64,000 bases of DNA from Membranihabitans maritimus (GCF_021729145.1 NZ_JAJSLW010000001.1:248001-312000); one strand, 5' to 3'. Positions 37,388 to 47,304 are shown, counted from the stretch's first letter. Numbers and translations: made by a program. The notes: generated from the letters alone by a model not told the origin.

Positions 37388-38509
37388 TTACTCAAAGTTC
37401 TTTAAAGCCTTATCAATAAATTGGTATGCGTTCAAACGAACTGAATCAGGAAAAGAATGTCCAGCTATTGGATAACGAATCTTTAGATTATTCTCTGCAT
37501 CATACAATTTATAGACCTCCATTACATTTGCAACTCCTTTTCTCACTCCTTCCACGCTAAAGTTAGGATCATGTATCGGTGAGTTTGAATAAAAAAACCT
37601 TGGTGCTAAAGTAGCAATTAATTCATCAAAATTAAAAGGAAACCTGCTATCATCAAGATCGTATTTCGACTTAAAAAGAGGTGCATACAAATCCTGACTC
37701 CATGGCCCTAAACGCCCTCCATATTTTGAAGTTCTTTCTTCTCCAACATAGTAATATTCCATCAATGTCCAACCAACGCTTGATACTATAACCTTAAGCC
37801 TGGAATCAAAGACACCTAAAAAAATAGCACTGTGCCCTCCCAAAGAATGTCCGATAACCCCAATCCTTTCTGGATCCACTTCTTGTCTTACTTGTAAAAA
37901 GTCAACACATCTAATATGATTGAATATTGCTTTCATTATACCTGAGTCATATCTATCCTTTTCAAAATCATAGTCTTTTAATTCACCAATACCAGGATAT
38001 TCCGTAGCCAGAACGACATATCCGCGATCAGCCAACTCCCTTGCATATGGGACTTTTCCATCTACCAAAATTCGTCCTGTAGTAGGCGGTAAGGCAAGCA
38101 TAGCTGGTCGTTTGGTCCCAAACACATTTTTATGGGGAATGTACAGATATGCCAATACTTTTTCACCTTCTGCTACATTAAAACAAATATTATACCTTAC
38201 ATGCTTATTCCTAACCAGACTATCTAATATTGTAACATCAAAAGGAGGAAAAGTAAAATTATACTTGCGATATGGTGGAAGAGTTGGTATCTCAGGTAAA
38301 GCTCCAATGAGTGCCTCTACACTATCAATAACCTGTCGTTTTTTTATTTCCCAGTCATATAAGCTTTCTACCGGTACATTTTGCCCTTCCAATCCCTTAT
38401 AATATAAAAGACCACACTCTTCTTGTGCTTCCAACCTTAATTGACTAAAAATTAAGAAAAATGTAAAAATTAAAATTGGCTGATGAATACAATATCTCAT
38501 AGAATGCAT
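37388..38509 (-). CDS. Secreted alpha/beta-hydrolase (copy 2 of 3)
   Basis: This 373-residue protein has a signal peptide (about residues 10-30, ending near LEAQEE). The catalytic elbow is GHSLGGHSA and the His motif is YPIAGHSFP. LALPPTTGR replaces the LHPTG loop of its paralogs at 20834 and 38570, and SSVGWTLMEYY replaces SSCGWTQ. It is thus the most divergent of the three and may act on a different ester. It lies 60 bases after the copy at 38570 on the same strand. Downstream is the SusD remnant. Confidence 0.82.
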   Translation of the reverse strand: MHSMRYCIHQPILIFTFFLIFSQLRLEAQEECGLLYYKGLEGQNVPVESLYDWEIKKRQVIDSVEALIGALPEIPTLPPYRKYNFTFPPFDVTILDSLVRNKHVRYNICFNVAEGEKVLAYLYIPHKNVFGTKRPAMLALPPTTGRILVDGKVPYARELADRGYVVLATEYPGIGELKDYDFEKDRYDSGIMKAIFNHIRCVDFLQVRQEVDPERIGVIGHSLGGHSAIFLGVFDSRLKVIVSSVGWTLMEYYYVGEERTSKYGGRLGPWSQDLYAPLFKSKYDLDDSRFPFNFDELIATLAPRFFYSNSPIHDPNFSVEGVRKGVANVMEVYKLYDAENNLKIRYPIAGHSFPDSVRLNAYQFIDKALKNFE

Positions 38510-38569
38510 ATCGATTAATTAGCAATCCGCCGGTTGGCTCCAGGTCAAGGATTTTAAAATCAAAAATTT

Positions 38570-39712
38570 CTAAGGTCTGCTATTTTTGAGTATTTTGTCT
38601 ATAAATTCATAGGCGTTTTGCCTAATCTCGTATGGAAAATCATGTTCTGCTTCAGGATACTCAATATGAAGATTATTACAGACCCCCATAGCCTCGTAAA
38701 CTTCCTTTGACAATTCATATCCCCTCAGCACTCCTTTTACTTGAAAATTACTATCATTAATTGGAGAATTGGAGAAAAAGCCACGAGGCGCTATAAGGGC
38801 AATTATTTCATGAAAGTCAAATGGGATGTTTTCACCTACCAATTGATACTTATCACGGAACAATGGCATATAAACCTCTTGTGCAAACGGACCAAGTCTC
38901 CCACCGTACCTCTTGTTGACAGCTTCCCCTCGTTCATAATAGTTTAATTGAGTCCAACCACAACTAGAGACTGTTACTTTAAGTCTTTCGTCAAATGCAG
39001 CTGTAAACATAGCATTATGACCTCCCAATGAGTGCCCTATTACACCTATTCTATCTGGATCCACATCCGTAAAATCCAATAATAAATCAATACATCTCAT
39101 GTTATAAAATATTGCTGCCATTGTACCCGATGCATATGGATCGTTCTCAAAGTTATAGTGAGATAGACCACCAAAACCAGGATAGTCCGGAGCAATAACT
39201 ATATATCCTCTCTCAGCTAATTCTCTGCCATATTCTCGATTTTTCAAACCCTGTCCATCAATAATAAGCTTTCCTAACTTTCCTGTTGGATGAAGAGCTA
39301 AAATTCCTGGAAGTTTTCCGGAGATCCCATTTTTTTTAGGAATGTATAACAATGCGGGTACTTGTTCATCCTTATTGGCCAAGAATATAATATTATACCT
39401 TATATATTTTTCTGCTTCAAGAGTATCAATGAATCGTACGGTTATTGGTGGTAAAGAAGACCAATCTGGAATTGGCCCCATAACTTCTTGTAAAGATTCT
39501 AATATCCTATATCTTTGTTCTTCCCAATCATGGATGTTTTGAATTTTAACTTCCTTTTTTTTTGCTGCCGAATAAAAAAGAAACTGATTAGATAAATTCT
39601 GAGTAAATATTGATTCAGTTTTTGAAAATCCAATTAGCAGGAATATCCATAGATATATAACTCTAAACCTAATAATAAGCCTTCCCGATTTATCGAAGAT
39701 ATCATTACGCAT
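38570..39712 (-). CDS. Secreted alpha/beta-hydrolase (copy 3 of 3)
   Basis: This 380-residue protein has a hydrophobic signal segment at about residues 18-35. Motifs are LALHPTGKLGK (oxyanion-side loop), GHSLGGHNA (nucleophile elbow), SSCGWTQLNYY and YPEAEHDFP (catalytic His region). It is closer to the gene at 20834 than to its neighbour at 37388. Its start lies one base from the stop of the SusD at 39714. This reproduces the SusD-hydrolase order of system 1 and supports duplication of a whole module. Probable periplasmic esterase for a decorated glycan or glycolipid. Confidence 0.83.
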   Translation of the reverse strand: MRNDIFDKSGRLIIRFRVIYLWIFLLIGFSKTESIFTQNLSNQFLFYSAAKKKEVKIQNIHDWEEQRYRILESLQEVMGPIPDWSSLPPITVRFIDTLEAEKYIRYNIIFLANKDEQVPALLYIPKKNGISGKLPGILALHPTGKLGKLIIDGQGLKNREYGRELAERGYIVIAPDYPGFGGLSHYNFENDPYASGTMAAIFYNMRCIDLLLDFTDVDPDRIGVIGHSLGGHNAMFTAAFDERLKVTVSSCGWTQLNYYERGEAVNKRYGGRLGPFAQEVYMPLFRDKYQLVGENIPFDFHEIIALIAPRGFFSNSPINDSNFQVKGVLRGYELSKEVYEAMGVCNNLHIEYPEAEHDFPYEIRQNAYEFIDKILKNSRP

Positions 39713-39713
39713 A

Positions 39714-41483
39714 TTATTCTATTTCTTCTAATGGAGGCAAATTTTGTTCATACCCTTCGTATCCATAATTCTGATTAATCTTTCCTAAGGTATTTGCTGT
39801 GATTATATTTTGCGAAATAGGCCAATAAATATTATGTGGAGCAATACTAACATTTTGTGACCTCCACCAAGTGTTTGCCGGTCTATGGTAAAGCTCATTT
39901 ACACGCATAACCCTATCATACCACCAACTATTTTGCTCTAGGTTTTCAAGGCTATATCCATTTAAGTTCATTTGTGCCATTATATTAGAAACTCTAACCA
40001 ATTCCGTATGGCGAGGTTCTTCCATATACAATTCTCTCGCCCGTTCATCAAAAATATAATCAATAGTTACTTTGCTTTGATCAATTAATGGGGCATGAGC
40101 TCTGGACCTAACCATATTAATATCATTAGCTGCCATTTCTAATTGTCCTTTCCAAAAATATGCCTCGGCTCTTAACAGGAATGTTTCTGCAAGACGGAAA
40201 ACATAAGAGTCTCCATTCCCACCACCCCAGGTACTCTCTTCCTGGCTTTCAGGGTTATAAGTTTTGTAGTGGGGCCAAGAATACCATCGAAGTGTAGTGT
40301 CAGCATCTGTAGCCCATCTTTTTTGAATTGGTTCTCCTAAGTTGGGGGAATCTTCTCTATTATATACTATCTCAGACATTTCAATCCAGTTGATATCCGA
40401 TCTTCTTAAATCAGGAGTTGTATTCCATGAATATTGATCATCTTCCCAAATATCAAAACGATAATATCGGGAGGATACCGTAATTCCTTGTCCCCTCATT
40501 AATGTATCCATCATATCAGAAGGGTAAACTACTCCCCTTGAACCACTTTCATCAGGCACATCCCACCAATGAGGCATAAAATTAGCAGCAAAGTTCTGGA
40601 AGGTTTTAGCTCCATCCGGTGCTTCTTCCCTATCTACTTGCCCCAAAATAGTTTCAGTATTCTGACCATTATGAATATTTCTATGTCTATGGAGATCCCA
40701 AATAACATTTCTGTTTTCATCTCCGGACCAGCTTCCAAATCGATCTGTCATTAAAGCAAACGGACCATCAATGACTTCACTTGACGCCTCTATCGCTTTG
40801 TCAAATTCTGAGTTGGCTAAATAAATTTTAGCCAGGAGATGATATCCGGCATATTTAGTGGGTACCCTAGGTGAAGCTGTTTCAGGCATCCATTGTACCG
40901 CCCACTCCATATCTTCCTGAATTTTATTTAAAATGGTCCATCTCGAATAAGTATAAAAATCAAGTTTGGCTCCCTTCAGTTCTTCACCAATAAAAGGAAC
41001 ATCCCCATATGAATGAATAAGACGATAATATAAATATGCCCGATGCCAATATGCTTCAGCTAAAAGACGATTTCTTACACTTTCATCTTCCCATTCAACA
41101 TTATCAATTCGGGAAATCAATACATTTGGGTTCTTTAAAAATTCATAAATTTTCCCAAACATTGAAGCCACAGGATATCTTTCAGGAGTTCCAGTTGGGG
41201 TTAAAAAGGAAAAATCAGGACCATATCCACCAATTGCCAAGTCCGACGACACGAATTCTGCTGTTGCCCAACTAAAAAAACCATAATACTCCGCCTTAAG
41301 GTTTTTGCGCATTGTAACCAATAAGGATTCAAAACCTTCTTCATCTACATAAACATTTTCTGGAGCATAAAATGAAAGTGGTTCGGGATCCAACCACTCT
41401 TCATTACACGATGAAAACACAACAACGACAAATGTTGCTGCATACTTAATTATATTTATTATTCTTGGTGCTATTTTTTTCAT
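39714..41483 (-). CDS. SusD/RagB-family outer-membrane lipoprotein (system 3)
   Basis: This 589-residue protein has the lipobox FSSC (about residue 26). It shares with the SusD at 22118 the N-terminal EPLSFYAPENVYV, the middle LIHSYGDVPFIGEE, the repeat IWDLHRHRN and the C-terminal NINQNYGY-type ending with PPLEEIE. The two are paralogs that probably bind related ligands. RLAETFLLRAEAYF and FDERARELYMEEPR are standard SusD motifs. It follows the SusC gene at 41499 by 15 bases. Confidence 0.93.
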   Translation of the reverse strand: MKKIAPRIINIIKYAATFVVVVFSSCNEEWLDPEPLSFYAPENVYVDEEGFESLLVTMRKNLKAEYYGFFSWATAEFVSSDLAIGGYGPDFSFLTPTGTPERYPVASMFGKIYEFLKNPNVLISRIDNVEWEDESVRNRLLAEAYWHRAYLYYRLIHSYGDVPFIGEELKGAKLDFYTYSRWTILNKIQEDMEWAVQWMPETASPRVPTKYAGYHLLAKIYLANSEFDKAIEASSEVIDGPFALMTDRFGSWSGDENRNVIWDLHRHRNIHNGQNTETILGQVDREEAPDGAKTFQNFAANFMPHWWDVPDESGSRGVVYPSDMMDTLMRGQGITVSSRYYRFDIWEDDQYSWNTTPDLRRSDINWIEMSEIVYNREDSPNLGEPIQKRWATDADTTLRWYSWPHYKTYNPESQEESTWGGGNGDSYVFRLAETFLLRAEAYFWKGQLEMAANDINMVRSRAHAPLIDQSKVTIDYIFDERARELYMEEPRHTELVRVSNIMAQMNLNGYSLENLEQNSWWYDRVMRVNELYHRPANTWWRSQNVSIAPHNIYWPISQNIITANTLGKINQNYGYEGYEQNLPPLEEIE

Positions 41484-41498
41484 TGCAATATTTTTATA

Positions 41499-44400
41499 TT
41501 ATAAGGAAATATCTACTCCCAAAGTCATTATTCTCGGCATTGGTGTCATACGGGATTCAGGATCCCAACCTGGCCAATTATCTATAGTAAGCAAATTTCG
41601 TCCTGACAAATAAGTACTGAGACCTTTAATATTAAGACGCTGTAATAATGCACTATCAAAAGAATATGACAATGTCAAATCTTGTATTCGTACAAAAGAT
41701 CCAGGCTTATATATATTTAACCCACCTCCATAAGCAGAGTGAATGGGGCGTAACCTTGCAAACTCATTATTCCTGTTTTCTGGGGTCCAATATGGTAATG
41801 GACCCAAATCATAATTACGCCTATCATGAGATAGTGTTCCTCTTAGTGCCTCATTTAGTTGAATCTTATGTCCCAGGTCCCCTCTTATAAACATAGAAAG
41901 ACTAAATGGACCAAAATCAAAATTATTTCGAAACCCCACCAAATATCTGGGAGTTGTAAAACCTATGAACTGTTTATCTTCTACATCTATATATTTTCCA
42001 TCACCATTTACATCCTCACCTTTATAATCTCCGGGAGACATGTTAAAAACTCCTGCTTCGTCTTTTTCATCAATTTGCCATACCCCTGTAACATTGTAGT
42101 CCCAAATGGCATCAACCGCATAACCGGGGAACCAATTATTAGTAAAATCAGGTAGTTCTCCATTATGAGTCTCTCCTAGTAGAGTATATTCTCCTACATC
42201 CCCGAATAAAGAAACTATTTTATTGCGGTTAAGTGAAAATACTAAGTTAGAATTCCAGCTGAATTTGGAAGAATTAAAATTAATACTTCGAACACTCATT
42301 TCGAAACCTCGATTTTCCAATCGACCGAGATTGGATGTGACACTTGAAAATCCTGTGATAATAGGCAGCAGTCTATTCATCAATAGGTCACGGGTCTCTC
42401 CTACATAATAATCAAGACTCAAATCGATTCGATTTTCCCAAATACCAATATCCGCTCCAAAATTTAACGAGGTTGTTTTTTCCCAAACCAATCCCGGATT
42501 AGCAAGGGAGGAGTTTTGAACACCAACTACCGTGTTTATTCCGTCATAATCTAAAGAAGAACTAAGTCGTGCCAAAGCTGAATAAGCCCCAATATCACGA
42601 TTTCCATTGATTCCCCAGGAAGCTCTTAATTTAACCCGATTTACAAAACCTGATCCTGGGAAAAAATTTTCATCAGATAATTTCCATGCAAAAGCCAAAG
42701 CTGGAAAAATAGCCCGAGGTTGTTCCTGTCCAAAAGCTGAATAGCCATCCCGGCGGACTGAAGCCGTAATAAGGTAGCGGTCTAGTAATGTATAATTTAC
42801 TCGTCCCATTAAAGCATCTCCAGTCTGCTTTGAATCGTCATTATTTAAAGAAGGATTAGTACCAAATTGCAACCCATTATAACCCAAATTTTGGTTGGGG
42901 TTAAAAGTCTGGTTTGATTGAAGTTCCGACCAACTTTGATATTTTTCTGAATTATACAAAAATGTAAGATCTAATAAATGATTACCAATTTGTTTCTGCC
43001 ATTTCAATAAATTGTCAATCATCCATTCGCTAATGCGGGCATTATATCGGGTAGCGTACCCTCCCTGATAGGTCTGACTTCCAGTAATAGTCTGATCATT
43101 CCAAAAATTCAACTCATTTGTAAATGACATTCTTGGTTGGAAAGATAGCTTATATTCTATGCCAAAAGGAAGTGAAATATTTGAGTATAAACTCGAAAAG
43201 AGAGAATTTATCTTGCGATCTTTTTCCTGACCATAGTAATCCATCAAGGGGTTATATGTTCCAGGATCTCCATAGGGTCTGAGATTAATAGTTCCATCTT
43301 CATTATATTCTTCTCCGAAAGGACTATTTATATACATCTGTCCCAAATTTGCCTGAACAGCTCCTTCATCTCTATTTGTAAATTGAGTATTTGTCCCGAC
43401 AGATAGCCAATCTGTTATTTTAAAATCAACGTTTAATCGCGTTTGGATTGATGAATATTCATCTCCTTTGATAACACCTTCATTATCCAGGTAGCCCATA
43501 GACCAGTAGTATTTTACTCTTTCTGTACCCCCACTCAGATTAAGATCATATCTTTGTCGAATTCCGGTATTTACCACTTTGGGATACCAATCTATCGTTT
43601 GATTAGCAAGAGCATTTTTTTGCTCAATCGGATATAGATTTAGTCTTTGTAGATACTCGGAATACGGATCTGTTGAAGGATTTTCCCTAAAGCTTAACCA
43701 TTGTTCCAAACTTAATGAAGATGGTAATGCATTGGGGTTTGTATAAAAATACTGTGGAATGTCAGGGTTGTCTATTGATATTTCTCGAAGATAATCCTGT
43801 CGAAATTGCAAAAATTGTTCGGCATTTAGAGGCTCTCTATTTTGAGTTGGTTGTGCAATACCCAGTTTTGTCGAGAAATTAATCCTCGGTGCACCCTCTG
43901 TTCCCCGATTTGTTGTTATTAAAATCACTCCTGAGGCAGCCCTGGCACCATAAATAGCCGCTGAACTCGCGTCTTTGAGGATATCAATCGATTCAATATC
44001 AGAAGGATTAATTTCTTGCAAACTTCCATTGAAAATAACACCATCCAGAACGATCATTGGATCAGTTTGAGCACTTAATGAATTCTGTCCCCTAATCTGC
44101 ATGCTTCCTCCTCCGGCTGCCGATGCAGATTGTCTGGAGTAAAATCCAGGAACCGTCCCCGAGAGCATTTCAGTAAGTTGTGTAATCGGTTGTCTTTTGA
44201 AATCATCACCGTCAATACGAGCTACAGATCCTGTCAAATCACTTTTTTTGACAGTACCATAGCCTACCACCACCAATTCATCCAATAATTGAGCATCCGA
44301 TAACAATTCTACCTGTATGGATTCCCTGCCTTCCACAGCCACTTCCTGCGTTTGGTAACCAACATAGGAAAACACCAATGTAGCATCTTCATCTACATTC

Positions 44401-44978
44401 TGCAATTCGAAGCTCCCATTAAAGTCAGTAGAAGTTCCATTGTTCTCCCCTTTAACCAGGACATTGACACCTATTAATGGCTCCCCTTTGTCATCAGTAA
44501 CAGTTCCCCTTACCACCATTGCCGTTTCGAGTTGTAAAACCGCCCTTTTCACGCTGTTTAGCCTATGAACCTTTTGTAAGTTCTTAGTTATATTATTCTT
44601 TTTCCCGGATAAATCAATCGTTTCGATCTGGTTGAGTTTTTTCCGAATCTTTTTCATCGACTTGTTCCCTTTCCAGGTGTCGCGGTATATAATATAATAC
44701 CGATTTCTCATGTTTTCATATTGCAATCCTGTCTGCTCCATTATGGATTCGATCATCCCTTCAAGATCTTTCTTATTCAACTCACCAACCTGCACTTCAA
44801 TATCTTTCAATATGTTTGTATCATAGGTAATGACCACCTGATATTTCTCACTGAGCTCCCGAAGCACCTCAATTAATTGGCGCTTTTCATCATCGATCGG
44901 GTACGCCTGTGCAGGTTCAGAGAACAAAAACGACATGCTCACAATCTGAACGAGTATTAGTTTAATCCATAAATTCAT
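41499..44978 (-). CDS. SusC/RagA-family TonB-dependent transducer with STN domain (system 3)
   Basis: This 1,159-residue transporter has a signal sequence and then an STN (secretin/TonB N-terminal) domain at about residues 30-100 (QVVITYDTNIL ... YYIIYRDTW). A basic linker and a CarboxypepD_reg-like domain (about 155-225; GEPLIGVNVLVKG) follow. Then come the TonB box ELVVVGYGTVKKSDLTGSV, plug (IVLDGVIFNGSL, DILKDASSAAIY) and barrel. The STN domain predicts contact with the FecR-type anti-sigma factor encoded just upstream at 45020. The plug and barrel are paralogous to the STN-less SusC at 23959, so one transporter lineage exists here under two control schemes. Probably imports a ligand similar to that of system 1. 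Confidence 0.94.
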   Translation of the reverse strand: MNLWIKLILVQIVSMSFLFSEPAQAYPIDDEKRQLIEVLRELSEKYQVVITYDTNILKDIEVQVGELNKKDLEGMIESIMEQTGLQYENMRNRYYIIYRDTWKGNKSMKKIRKKLNQIETIDLSGKKNNITKNLQKVHRLNSVKRAVLQLETAMVVRGTVTDDKGEPLIGVNVLVKGENNGTSTDFNGSFELQNVDEDATLVFSYVGYQTQEVAVEGRESIQVELLSDAQLLDELVVVGYGTVKKSDLTGSVARIDGDDFKRQPITQLTEMLSGTVPGFYSRQSASAAGGGSMQIRGQNSLSAQTDPMIVLDGVIFNGSLQEINPSDIESIDILKDASSAAIYGARAASGVILITTNRGTEGAPRINFSTKLGIAQPTQNREPLNAEQFLQFRQDYLREISIDNPDIPQYFYTNPNALPSSLSLEQWLSFRENPSTDPYSEYLQRLNLYPIEQKNALANQTIDWYPKVVNTGIRQRYDLNLSGGTERVKYYWSMGYLDNEGVIKGDEYSSIQTRLNVDFKITDWLSVGTNTQFTNRDEGAVQANLGQMYINSPFGEEYNEDGTINLRPYGDPGTYNPLMDYYGQEKDRKINSLFSSLYSNISLPFGIEYKLSFQPRMSFTNELNFWNDQTITGSQTYQGGYATRYNARISEWMIDNLLKWQKQIGNHLLDLTFLYNSEKYQSWSELQSNQTFNPNQNLGYNGLQFGTNPSLNNDDSKQTGDALMGRVNYTLLDRYLITASVRRDGYSAFGQEQPRAIFPALAFAWKLSDENFFPGSGFVNRVKLRASWGINGNRDIGAYSALARLSSSLDYDGINTVVGVQNSSLANPGLVWEKTTSLNFGADIGIWENRIDLSLDYYVGETRDLLMNRLLPIITGFSSVTSNLGRLENRGFEMSVRSINFNSSKFSWNSNLVFSLNRNKIVSLFGDVGEYTLLGETHNGELPDFTNNWFPGYAVDAIWDYNVTGVWQIDEKDEAGVFNMSPGDYKGEDVNGDGKYIDVEDKQFIGFTTPRYLVGFRNNFDFGPFSLSMFIRGDLGHKIQLNEALRGTLSHDRRNYDLGPLPYWTPENRNNEFARLRPIHSAYGGGLNIYKPGSFVRIQDLTLSYSFDSALLQRLNIKGLSTYLSGRNLLTIDNWPGWDPESRMTPMPRIMTLGVDISL

Positions 44979-45019
44979 GATATAATTTTTTAGTATAAAA
45001 TTCTTCCTAATCTTCCATT

Positions 45020-46018
45020 TTATTTAATAATCAGCTTCTTGTCCACAAGGTCTATTTCCAGGCCATACATCTTTCGCAGTGTTCGGATACATAGATCCAA
45101 ACTGTCGCTGGGAACTCCTCCATTTAGTATTTTGTCAGCAATCGCTGCGTCTCCATATATAATTTCAACACCGTAAATGTCCGCCAGCTTGGATAAAACA
45201 ATTTTCAAAGGTTTACTATCAAACAAAAGCATACCATCTTTCCAGGATGTATGGTTCTCAGTCTTAACAGCCTCGCGTTTAGCAATTATTTTATCTCTGG
45301 ATGAAAAAGTAACCTGCTCTCCGGGTTCCATTAATAATGACCCGCTCTCCTCGGTATTCAGTTTCACACTCCCTTCCTGCAGGACTACTTCGGTCTTCTC
45401 GTGTCGACTATTAACATTAAATTTTGTTCCCAAAACTTCTATTCCGAGGTCTGGGGTAATGACCTCGAAAGTCTCCTTGGTTTCATACCTCTTATCTACA
45501 TTAAAATACACCTCACCTTCCATCCATACTTTTCTCGGTTCTTTTCGAATGTATCGAAGCGAAGAATTGGCATTGACTACTACTTTTGTTCCATCATCCA
45601 ACTCCATGTGCATTTTTTCACCAAAATCAGTGGTATAAACCAATTCAACATTCCAGTACCAATGGTATGCACCTCCTGTCGCCAGAATCAAAAAAGCAAC
45701 GGAAGCAGCGACTTTCACCCAACTTCCGATTTTACGTAAAGCCAACTGTTTCTTCTTTTCTTCTCGTGTATCCAAATAATGGTTTAACCGATCTAATTCC
45801 GTTTTCACCAAAGTGTCGGAAAGATATTCTGGATTTAATTTGACGCCTCTTACAACCAAGGCCGCCTTTTCGACCAAATCGGCTTTTTCAGGATTTTCAA
45901 TCAGCCACGACTCCCAGCTTATTGCTGATTCGGAATTCGGGTCCTGAATCCAATTAATAAATGTTTCATCCTTTAAGAAATCTTCTATATTTCGATATTG
46001 GCCTTTTTGCATAGACAT
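45020..46018 (-). CDS. FecR-family anti-sigma factor (system 3)
   Basis: About 332 residues from the ATG at 46018. The cytoplasmic N-terminal region carries the FIxWIQDP and WESWL elements of FecR anti-sigma proteins. A transmembrane segment follows (VAASVAFLILATGG, about residues 95-115), then the periplasmic FecR domain (MELDDGTKVVVNANSSLRY; LGTKFNVNSR). The C-terminal DUF4974/STN-like domain ends KKLIIK. It should hold the ECF sigma factor at the membrane until the STN domain of SusC signals ligand. Its sigma partner at 47319 lies 1.3 kb upstream, separated by a decayed ATPase gene and a repeat. In the second system (60285/61379) the gap is only 113 bases. Confidence 0.9.
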   Translation of the reverse strand: MSMQKGQYRNIEDFLKDETFINWIQDPNSESAISWESWLIENPEKADLVEKAALVVRGVKLNPEYLSDTLVKTELDRLNHYLDTREEKKKQLALRKIGSWVKVAASVAFLILATGGAYHWYWNVELVYTTDFGEKMHMELDDGTKVVVNANSSLRYIRKEPRKVWMEGEVYFNVDKRYETKETFEVITPDLGIEVLGTKFNVNSRHEKTEVVLQEGSVKLNTEESGSLLMEPGEQVTFSSRDKIIAKREAVKTENHTSWKDGMLLFDSKPLKIVLSKLADIYGVEIIYGDAAIADKILNGGVPSDSLDLCIRTLRKMYGLEIDLVDKKLIIK

Positions 46019-46190
46019 TATACTTGCGTCATTTCCGCTATAGAGGCAAAACACATGAATTGGTCATCATTTTTTTATGATTTTTTTCAAAAAAAAATTA
46101 AAAATTCGCTTTAGCACCTTGAATTTTAATAGGTTTTGCAAATGGACTTGTGCAGAATTTTATTGTTACTGCCATGTACTTATGCATGGC

Positions 46191-46565
46191 ATGGAAGAAT
46201 TAGTTTTAATTAATGAGAGGTTGGTTGAGGAAGTATCGATAGACTTTAAGAGAGATCTTTATGATATTATCGACTGAAGAAACAAACTCAATGGAATCAA
46301 AGGAGCTTGGGGAACAGGTAAGACTACGCTGGTGCTGCAGTGGCTGAAGGAACTATCGCTTCCCCCTACACAAGCTATATGTTTTTCACTGGGTGAAATA
46401 TAATTTACTGCAAACACATTATTAGATACCGCAAACGCATTTTACCAGCGGGGTGGAAAAATCCTGGCTCTGGACAAAGTTCATAAGTATCCGATGTGGG
46501 CCAGAGAGATTAAAAATCTTTATGCCCGGTATATTGATTTGAAAATAATTTTATTCGAGTCTTAA
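46191..46565 (+). pseudogene. Decayed AAA_14/DUF4143-type ATPase gene
   Basis: One continuous plus-strand frame from ATG 46191 reads MEELVLINERL ... DFKRDLYDIID, then a TGA at 46275-46277. It continues with RNKLNGIKGAWGTGKTTLVL (Walker A), a TAA at 46401-46403, and GGKILALDKVHKYP (decayed Walker B, LDEVHKYP in the family). It ends at a TAA at 46563-46565. There are two in-frame stops but no frameshift, and only about 124 codons against roughly 400 in intact relatives. It runs opposite to all neighbours and lies between the sigma and anti-sigma genes of system 3. It is an inserted and decayed gene. Confidence 0.85.
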
Positions 46566-47040
46566 ATTAACGTCAGTTCGACGAATATTTGATTCTGTCA
46601 TTATTTTTGCTGAAAATGCAATGCCAAAGATACTATGTAAAAAACCAAATACTTTATAGAATATTTTTGTCATTTTTTTAAGTTTAAGGTACCGAAAGAA
46701 GGCATCGCTATGCGGAAAAAGCAATGCCAGAATAGACAATTTCACTTGTTTTCCGCCCTGGGTTTCCACCCAGAGTTATTTATTTTTCGCTTCCCACCGA
46801 TTTCATGTCGGAAAAGGTACTTTAGAGCTCTTATTTTCTCTGTCGAACTCATGTTACATTAAAAACATCTCAAAAAAGGAAGATCTCCGTCCCAGAATAT
46901 TTTGATATATGAGCTAAAAGAAATGTCTTACCATGTATTTACGGTGCTACTCCACCATTACGTTTCCCGTATTGGATTTGTAACAAATAACAGCCGGGTC
47001 TGCAACCAAATGACATATTAAATAACCTGAGTTCGAAGAA
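46566..47040. other. Non-coding remainder of the insertion between sigma and anti-sigma genes
   Basis: This stretch of 475 bases contains short open frames on both strands, none with a recognisable domain (for example 46551-46769 on the minus strand). One hairpin at 46758 is noted separately. The whole gap 46055-47318 is absent from the homologous sigma/FecR junction at 61266-61378, so it is probably inserted, decaying DNA. Confidence 0.5.
46758..46773 (+). terminator. Short hairpin followed by a T-rich run
   Basis: CTGGGT at 46758-46763 pairs with ACCCAG at 46768-46773 across a four-base loop. The plus strand continues AGTTATTTATTTTT. It may be a relic terminator of the inserted ATPase gene on the same strand. 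The stem is short, so the call is weak. Confidence 0.35.
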
Positions 47041-47304
47041 TTTTTAGGATTCAGAGCACTTAAGAATAGTCAGGGTCGACTAAAAGGGGAGAATACATTG
47101 TGGACTATTTAGAGATCCATTTAGGAAGAAAATCGCTGTTTACAAGTGGTATCTGTAAAATACTAATTCTCAAGTTTGGATCGAGAAGGAGGATCTACTG
47201 CGTTCCCATCCTTTGCTTTATCCCGATAAAGCTTCAGCAAGCTACCTTGTATACTCTCCTTACGTTCCCTCTGAATCAATATCTATTTTTCGACCTCAGG
47301 TTAA
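47041..47304 (-). repeat. Intergenic repeat element, copy B
   Basis: This stretch aligns with 28556-28804 in the same orientation. The two share GACTATTTA, GGAAGAAA, ACAAGTGG and the block CTTTATCCCGATAAAGCTTC. That block includes the inverted repeat GCTTTAT/ATAAAGC at 47215-47232. Copy B carries an extra 12 bases (GAGATCCATTTA at about 47110) relative to copy A. As in copy A, it begins directly after the stop codon of a minus-strand gene, here the sigma factor at 47319. Confidence 0.6.

Noticed and set aside
46551-46769. Minus-strand open frame of 72 codons next to the decayed ATPase gene
   Set aside because: No recognisable family, and it lies in decaying inserted DNA. I could not link it to a transposase.
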